Of a DNA stretch of 9,975 bases, positions 6,662 through 9,975 are shown piece by piece. The notes beneath the pieces were generated by a model that was not told the origin of the DNA, did no database searches, and saw only the letters and a program-made list of their open reading frames with translations. The position numbers and the translations under genes are program-made. The number at the start of each line of letters is the position of its first letter. The first letter of the stretch is position 1. The DNA is from an uncultured Armatimonadota bacterium (GTDB lineage Bacteria > Armatimonadota > UBA5829 > DTJY01). Location of the stretch: positions 1 to 9,975 of the forward strand of contig CALNCU010000151.1 in the NCBI GenBank assembly GCA_937875395.1. Direction: 5' to 3'.

Positions 6662-8032
6662 TTAGCTTAACCCATAGGCCGCCAGCATGCCTATAGCGGC
6701 AACCCCCATAATAATAAAAGTCGCCCATCCCAGAATATTTGTCCACCGTCCGTTGGTATAAGCCCCCATGATATCTTTGTTGCTGCTTATCTTAAGTATT
6801 ACAAAAATAAGGGGCACCGCCGCCACTCCGTTTATTACCGCCGTGTAGATAAGCGCCCGCATTGGGTTAATACCAAGAAAGTTTATCAGCATCCCCACAA
6901 GAGTTGATATCAGCATAACCGCATAGAAGATAGGGGCTTCGCCAAGCTTGTTGCGCAGGCCCTGTGTCCAGCCGAATGTATCCGCCAGCGCATAAGAGGC
7001 AGAACCGGCAAAGATGGGTATGGCCATAAGTCCCAGCCCTATAATACCCGCTGCAAAGAGCAGCTGCGCAATCCTTCCTGCATAGGGGAATGAGTGCACA
7101 AGGGGTTCCAGCGCCTCTGCGGCCTGCGCCGCAGAGTTTATATCTTCTACGCCGGCCGTGTGAAGCGTCCCGGCGGTTGTGACTATAATAAACCATGCGG
7201 CGGATTGAGAGAAGATCATTCCCGTCCAGGTATCTATCCGCATATCTCTAATCTCTCCCGGGTGTATATACGGGAGCGGCCCGCAGCGTCTGAATCTTAC
7301 TGGCCGGCGAACAGGTTCACAGAGGGCATGGTCTAAATCTGAAGAGAGCAAGCCCCGCCGCAACTCCTCCTCCACTTCCTGAGATGCCTGCCAGAAGAAC
7401 ATATAAGGCGAGATTGTAGTTCCAAACAGGCCGACAAGAAGAAGCAGAAATTCGGTGTTATATTCTATATGCGGGACTACGGCAGAGTAGAGTATACGGC
7501 TCCAGCTACCGGAAACAATAATTCCGGTAATCAGGTACGCAAAAAGGGAGAAGGCAAGTAATTTTAAATATCTGGAATAAATTTCATATGAAGATAAGAT
7601 AACAAGCGCAATAGAAAACAGCGCGTAAAATACGGTAAGCATGGTGTAGCTGGCCGGAAATATAAGCCGGGTAGCCTCTGCCATGGCGCCAAGGTCTGTC
7701 CCAAGGTTTATAGTGTTGGCCACAAGAATAAGAAGAACAACAGTATTAAGCAGCCATTTGGAATAGTACTGTTTCACAACTCCCGCAATCCCTTTTCCGT
7801 TTACAAGGCCTATGCGGGCGCACATTTCCTGCACGGCAATCATCATAGGGAGCATAAGAATAATAGTCCAGAGTTGCGCATACCCAAACCGGGCGCCGGA
7901 CTGGGAATACGTGGCAATGCCGGATGGATCGTTATCTGCCGCGCCTGTAATAATTCCGGGGCCGGCGCTCCTAAGCAGCCTTTTTATCTTCTGGCGGATG
8001 TTTTGCATACCCTTTGTATACCCGGGTAACAT
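6662..8032 (-). CDS. Nramp/SLC11-fold divalent metal transporter with non-canonical metal site (NRMT-like)
   Basis: The product is 456 aa from the ATG at 8032; a second in-frame ATG at 8008 would give 448 aa. Neither has a well-spaced Shine-Dalgarno, though AAAGGG sits almost against ATG 8008. About eleven membrane segments follow a basic N terminus. TM1 carries GIITGAADNDPSG, the Nramp signature position, but DPGN is here DPSG (35-38). TM6 carries FGTTISPYMFFWQ (203-215), where canonical Nramps have MPH; here it reads S-P-Y (208-210). The metal-ligating Asp (D35) is kept, while Asn becomes Gly and Met becomes Ser. Loss of these soft ligands is the trend described for Nramp-related magnesium transporters, so Mg2+ or hydrated-ion transport is plausible, and MntH-type Mn2+ uptake is less certain. 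Residues about 227-263 form an unusually long, Arg/Pro-rich cytosolic loop. It stands alone, convergent with the glycan operon. Confidence 0.88.
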   Translation of the reverse strand: MLPGYTKGMQNIRQKIKRLLRSAGPGIITGAADNDPSGIATYSQSGARFGYAQLWTIILMLPMMIAVQEMCARIGLVNGKGIAGVVKQYYSKWLLNTVVLLILVANTINLGTDLGAMAEATRLIFPASYTMLTVFYALFSIALVILSSYEIYSRYLKLLAFSLFAYLITGIIVSGSWSRILYSAVVPHIEYNTEFLLLLVGLFGTTISPYMFFWQASQEVEEELRRGLLSSDLDHALCEPVRRPVRFRRCGPLPYIHPGEIRDMRIDTWTGMIFSQSAAWFIIVTTAGTLHTAGVEDINSAAQAAEALEPLVHSFPYAGRIAQLLFAAGIIGLGLMAIPIFAGSASYALADTFGWTQGLRNKLGEAPIFYAVMLISTLVGMLINFLGINPMRALIYTAVINGVAAVPLIFVILKISSNKDIMGAYTNGRWTNILGWATFIIMGVAAIGMLAAYGLS

Positions 8033-8090
8033 CGCCCGGATGCATGCAAAGTTTAATTTGCCCGTGCAGAGGAGAAAATATTACTTTATT

Positions 8091-8119
8091 TTGCAGATAT
8101 AGAGGGTATTCTGTATATA
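8091..8119 (+). promoter_or_regulatory. candidate sigma70 promoter of the BON-domain gene
   Basis: TTGCAG (8091-8096) and TATATA (8114-8119) are 17 bp apart. Initiation near 8126 would leave a leader of about 22 nt holding the Shine-Dalgarno, a normal geometry. It lies in the 115 bp divergent spacer. I saw no convincing minus-strand promoter for the transporter there. Confidence 0.45.
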
Positions 8120-8133
8120 TCCCATATGAAGGT

Positions 8134-8141
8134 TAAGGAGG
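8134..8141 (+). promoter_or_regulatory. near-perfect Shine-Dalgarno for a GTG start
   Basis: TAAGGAGG, a full anti-SD match, ends 6 nt before GTG 8148. It decides the start and predicts efficient translation. Confidence 0.8.
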
Positions 8142-8147
8142 GCTAAC

Positions 8148-8645
8148 GTGTCCAGAATGAGAGATTTACGGACTGCGGCCAAGATTAAGCTTGCCCTTAT
8201 CTCACATCCGGGGGTGGGCGGGCTGGATGTTGGCGTACGTGCCATAAACGGAATTGTGTTTCTGGGTGGAACCGTGCAGATGCCGGAGCAGAAGCGGCTG
8301 GCAGAGGATATTGCCAGGCGTAACGGCGCGCTGGATGTTAAAAACAATATAGCTGTCCTCGCGGAAGAGGCTGCATCAGAAAAGGTTCCAATTGAGTTTA
8401 TGGGCAAGGCCGGGCAGAGCGATGCCATAGGCGACGGCATAATAAGGGACAGGATTAACGGGGATATAGAAAGCGATACCCGGATTAACTCTTACATGCT
8501 GAATATAGATGTGGTAAACGGCATTGTGCGGTTATACGGAAGCCTGCCATGTGAAGATGCCCGTCGCCGGGTGGAAGAGATAGCAAAGCACGTAAACGGG
8601 GTGCAGGAAGTGATCAATGAAATAGAGGTTAGAAAGACTGCGTAG
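8148..8645 (+). CDS. double BON-domain protein without a signal peptide
   Basis: The product is 165 aa. The first BON domain spans about residues 8-70 (KIKLALISHPGVGGLDVGV, then NGIVFLGGTV, then NNIAVL). The second spans about 96-163 (GIIRDRINGDIESDTRINSYMLNIDVVNGIVRLYGSL, ending VNGVQEVINEIEV). Each shows the alpha-beta pattern with the NG-I-V-x-L-x-G turn typical of BON. BON domains of OsmY-type proteins bind membranes or phospholipid and are linked to osmotic and envelope stress. Those proteins carry a signal peptide; this one has none, starting MSRMRDLRTAAK, so it is predicted to stay in the cytoplasm. That recalls Kbp/YgaU-like and other intracellular BON proteins. It has its own promoter and a strong ribosome site, and is separated by 141 bp from the next gene, so it is probably a monocistronic, well-translated stress or envelope-associated protein. 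Its partner is unknown. Confidence 0.85.
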   Translation: MSRMRDLRTAAKIKLALISHPGVGGLDVGVRAINGIVFLGGTVQMPEQKRLAEDIARRNGALDVKNNIAVLAEEAASEKVPIEFMGKAGQSDAIGDGIIRDRINGDIESDTRINSYMLNIDVVNGIVRLYGSLPCEDARRRVEEIAKHVNGVQEVINEIEVRKTA

Positions 8646-8708
8646 AATATAACATCCGCCGGGCATTTAAGTATTAACCTGCTTATGAAGGAAAATGCAG
8701 GCCGTCGG

Positions 8709-8714
8709 TATAAT
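8709..8714 (+). promoter_or_regulatory. isolated consensus -10 box upstream of the NagB-like gene
   Basis: TATAAT is a perfect -10 hexamer, but the bases 16-18 bp upstream (around 8685-8692) do not resemble TTGACA and there is no extended -10 TG. If used, it would give a leader of about 65 nt containing the palindromes at 8726-8764, possibly with an activator or another sigma factor. Confidence 0.28.
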
Positions 8715-8725
8715 TAGATTATTAG

Positions 8726-8764
8726 TGCCGGCAGACACACCGGTGATTGATTCGTTCATATGAA
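8726..8764 (+). repeat. cluster of three short palindromes in the leader of the NagB-like gene
   Basis: TGCCGGCA (8726-8733), CACCGGTG (8738-8745) and TTCATATGAA (8755-8764) are each perfect palindromes. The first two could also pair with each other in RNA across the loop CAGACACA. They could be operator half-sites or a small leader hairpin. The sites are seen directly; a regulatory role is inferred. Confidence 0.35.
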
Positions 8765-8774
8765 TTGTAATTTT

Positions 8775-8779
8775 GGAGG
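8775..8779 (+). promoter_or_regulatory. Shine-Dalgarno of the NagB-like gene
   Basis: GGAGG lies 7 nt before ATG 8787, and a second purine-rich stretch (AAGGA) abuts the ATG. It firmly supports this start. Confidence 0.75.
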
Positions 8780-8786
8780 TTAAGGA

Positions 8787-9743
8787 ATGAAGATAGATTT
8801 GATAAGCACCCTCAAGGGCTCGCTGCTGGAAGGTTACTATCCCGCCGGATGGGATTTAGAGAAGATAGATAAGCTATGCAGTTTTCCGCCGGAATCCGTT
8901 GCAGACCGCCAGCCGTGGTGGAACCCGGAATTCACCCCCGTAGTCTGCGAAAACGTGGCCGATTTTGATGTTATGATGGGAGAGGCCATTGCAACCACAA
9001 TAAGAAAATCCCGCGATGCAGGAGAGCAGGTGGCCTTTATTCTGCCCGTAGGCCCCATGGGCATGTACAGGTGGGCGGTCTACTTCCTTAAGCAATGGAA
9101 TGTAAATTGCAGCCATGTCCACGGTTTTAACATGGACGAATGGAGCGATGGAGACGGAAACACCGTTCCCTCCTCAAGCACCCAGTCATTCCAGCATGCT
9201 ATGCAGCAGGCCTTCTACGGCCCTCTGGGAGAGCTGACTGTGCCGGAAAACCAGCGCCACTTTGCCGTTAAGACGGAACTCCCCACCTACGGAGACAAAA
9301 TTCGTGCGCTAAAGGCAGACGGCGCCAAGCTTGTAACAATCTTTGGCATAGGCAGAATGTGCCACATAGCCTTCTGGGAGCCGCATTTTGCAGCAGATTT
9401 TGCAAACGTTGAAGAGTGGAAGAAGCAGGATTTCCGCCTGGGCGCCAAGCTTCACCCGCTCACCATAGAACAGAACGCCATTACAAGCTTTAAGAGCCGG
9501 AGCACGCTGGTCCCCGCCCGCGCAAACACCATAGGCCCCGGACTCTTCCTTATGTCCGACGAGATTATAGGCGGCGCAGACGGAATCTTTGGCCGCGGCA
9601 TGCAGTGGCAGGGGATGTCCCTCTGGATGACGCTCCGCCACGAGCCCACGCCGTGGATCCCGAGCAGCTTCATGCCCACGCTCAAGGGGAGGCTCTTCTT
9701 CCTGAAAGACCTAGCCGGCCCCCTGGAGCCGGAGTGCAACTAG
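8787..9743 (+). CDS. NagB-family (glucosamine-6-phosphate deaminase/isomerase-like) protein with altered active site
   Basis: The product is 318 aa, longer than the roughly 240-270 aa of ordinary NagB, mainly through about 55 extra N-terminal residues. The NagB/RpiA/phosphogluconolactonase fold is marked by [12 protein letters not shown] (84-95, the phosphate-loop position, usually LPTGSTP), FNMDEW (114-119, with the D72 equivalent D117) and [13 protein letters not shown] (187-199). In E. coli NagB the last motif reads GVGNDGHIAFNEP with D141, H143 and E148. Here H193 and E198 are kept, but D141 is M191 and the following Gly is C192. Family enzymes open and isomerise glucosamine-6-phosphate to fructose-6-phosphate plus ammonia. 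Loss of one acid/base residue means another substrate, altered chemistry or a non-catalytic role. No signal peptide or TM segment is seen, so it is cytoplasmic. Its start is well defined. It stands alone downstream of the BON gene, with no N-acetylglucosamine pathway neighbours in view. Confidence 0.82.
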   Translation: MKIDLISTLKGSLLEGYYPAGWDLEKIDKLCSFPPESVADRQPWWNPEFTPVVCENVADFDVMMGEAIATTIRKSRDAGEQVAFILPVGPMGMYRWAVYFLKQWNVNCSHVHGFNMDEWSDGDGNTVPSSSTQSFQHAMQQAFYGPLGELTVPENQRHFAVKTELPTYGDKIRALKADGAKLVTIFGIGRMCHIAFWEPHFAADFANVEEWKKQDFRLGAKLHPLTIEQNAITSFKSRSTLVPARANTIGPGLFLMSDEIIGGADGIFGRGMQWQGMSLWMTLRHEPTPWIPSSFMPTLKGRLFFLKDLAGPLEPECN

Positions 9744-9757
9744 CCATGTAAACATAA

Positions 9758-9914
9758 ATGAGCACAGCAACAGTTTGATGGGGCATGGGATCACAGGAAT
9801 GAGGAGCGCATGTTAGAGGCGGAGGTATGTACCGCCGAGTTCGCACCAAAACGAAAGACGACCCCATGCCCCGTGCTCAAATCCGGTACCCGACTAAAGA
9901 GTTCTTCGGTGGTA
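9758..9914 (+). ncRNA. candidate structured RNA, possibly HEARO/omega-RNA-like
   Basis: This noncoding stretch carries nested long-range complementarity. An outer stem pairs TGAGCAC (9759-9765) with GTGCTCA (9873-9879). An inner 10 bp stem pairs GGGGCATGGG (9780-9789) with CCCATGCCCC (9863-9872). Inside lie a GGCGG/CCGCC hairpin (9818-9822 with 9832-9836) and a small TTCG/CGAA hairpin (9840-9843 with 9852-9855). A further hairpin follows at 9887-9914 (TACCCGA with TCG..GGTA). A competing pairing, TTTGA (9774-9778) with TCAAA (9877-9881), could replace the outer stem. The size, the enclosed multi-hairpin plan, an ATGA at its left end (9758-9761) and a promoter into a downstream gene all recall HEARO, the omega-RNA found upstream of IscB in IS200/IS605-like elements. 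Strand and exact ends are inferred, and the family is a hypothesis. It could instead be another ncRNA or a leader. No open frame of useful length runs through it. Confidence 0.5.
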
Positions 9915-9933
9915 TCAAGTAAAAAATAAATAG

Positions 9934-9958
9934 TTTTACTGGTTGACAAACGGTAAAA
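9934..9958 (+). repeat. inverted repeat over the -35 box of the rightmost promoter (operator-like)
   Basis: TTTTAC (9934-9939) and GTAAAA (9953-9958) are perfect arms. Symmetry continues inward with one wobble and one mismatch to a centre at 9946, inside TTGACA. A dyad centred on a -35 box is a usual position for a repressor site. Binding is inferred. Confidence 0.45.
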
Positions 9959-9971
9959 AAGATGTTATTAT
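9943..9971 (+). promoter_or_regulatory. strong sigma70 promoter reading out of the window
   Basis: A perfect TTGACA (9943-9948) and TATTAT (9966-9971) are spaced by 17 bp. Initiation would fall beyond the window end, so the gene it serves is unseen. AT-rich sequence surrounds it, in contrast to the GC-richer gene before. Confidence 0.65.
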
Positions 9972-9975
9972 CAAC

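Noticed and set aside
8678..8701. CCTGC/GCAGG hairpin as a terminator after the BON gene
   Set aside because: The loop is 14 nt and no T-run follows.
1..9743. A complete transposon, prophage or defence system within the window
   Set aside because: All genes up to 9743 are metabolic, envelope or transport genes with similar base use. Only the structured tail hints at a mobile element, and its protein gene would lie outside.
9744..9975. tRNA, tmRNA or CRISPR repeat array in the right noncoding tail
   Set aside because: There is no cloverleaf, no CCA end, no TTCRANNY T-arm and no regularly spaced direct repeats.

Overview
The window is a dense piece of bacterial chromosome of moderate GC. It looks like a Gram-negative organism, because it carries O-antigen/exopolysaccharide-type glycosyltransferases and a WaaL/Wzy-family membrane protein. 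The anaerobe-style fused LutB/LutA iron-sulfur protein next to a TPR-bearing ligase is the sort of mix I associate with Nitrospirota or Thermodesulfobacteriota. That placement is a guess from gene content, not a phylogeny.

Left block (1-6658, all +). The window opens inside a long iron-sulfur protein of organic-acid oxidation: a LUD domain, two 4Fe-4S motifs and two CCG domains. Its stop codon lies inside the -35 box of a textbook sigma70 promoter. The -10 box of that promoter touches the start of a HAD phosphatase gene, so the phosphatase may be read from a nearly leaderless transcript. Then come two tandem GT2 glycosyltransferases and a 12-or-so-TM O-antigen ligase/polymerase-like protein with a C-terminal TPR region. 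The last three genes overlap by 8-11 bp or lie very close, and form one glycan-assembly operon: two sugar transferases followed by an enzyme that polymerises or transfers the finished glycan.

Middle (6662-8032, -). One convergent gene encodes an Nramp/SLC11-fold divalent-metal transporter whose two metal-site motifs are non-canonical (DPSG instead of DPGN, ISPY instead of MPH). A 115 bp divergent spacer separates it from the next gene.

Right block (8148-9743, +). This holds a cytoplasmic-looking double-BON-domain protein with its own promoter and a near-perfect Shine-Dalgarno. A 141 bp spacer rich in short palindromes follows, then a NagB-family (glucosamine-6-phosphate deaminase-like) protein that has lost the general acid/base Asp of the active site.

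Right edge (9744-9975, noncoding). This is the most intriguing part. About 160 bp carries nested long-range inverted repeats and internal hairpins and looks like a structured RNA. A HEARO/omega-RNA (the guide RNA of IscB, in IS200/IS605-like elements) is my leading hypothesis. It is followed by a strong sigma70 promoter with a dyad over its -35 box, firing out of the window into an unseen gene. No tRNA, rRNA or CRISPR array was seen, and no complete mobile element.
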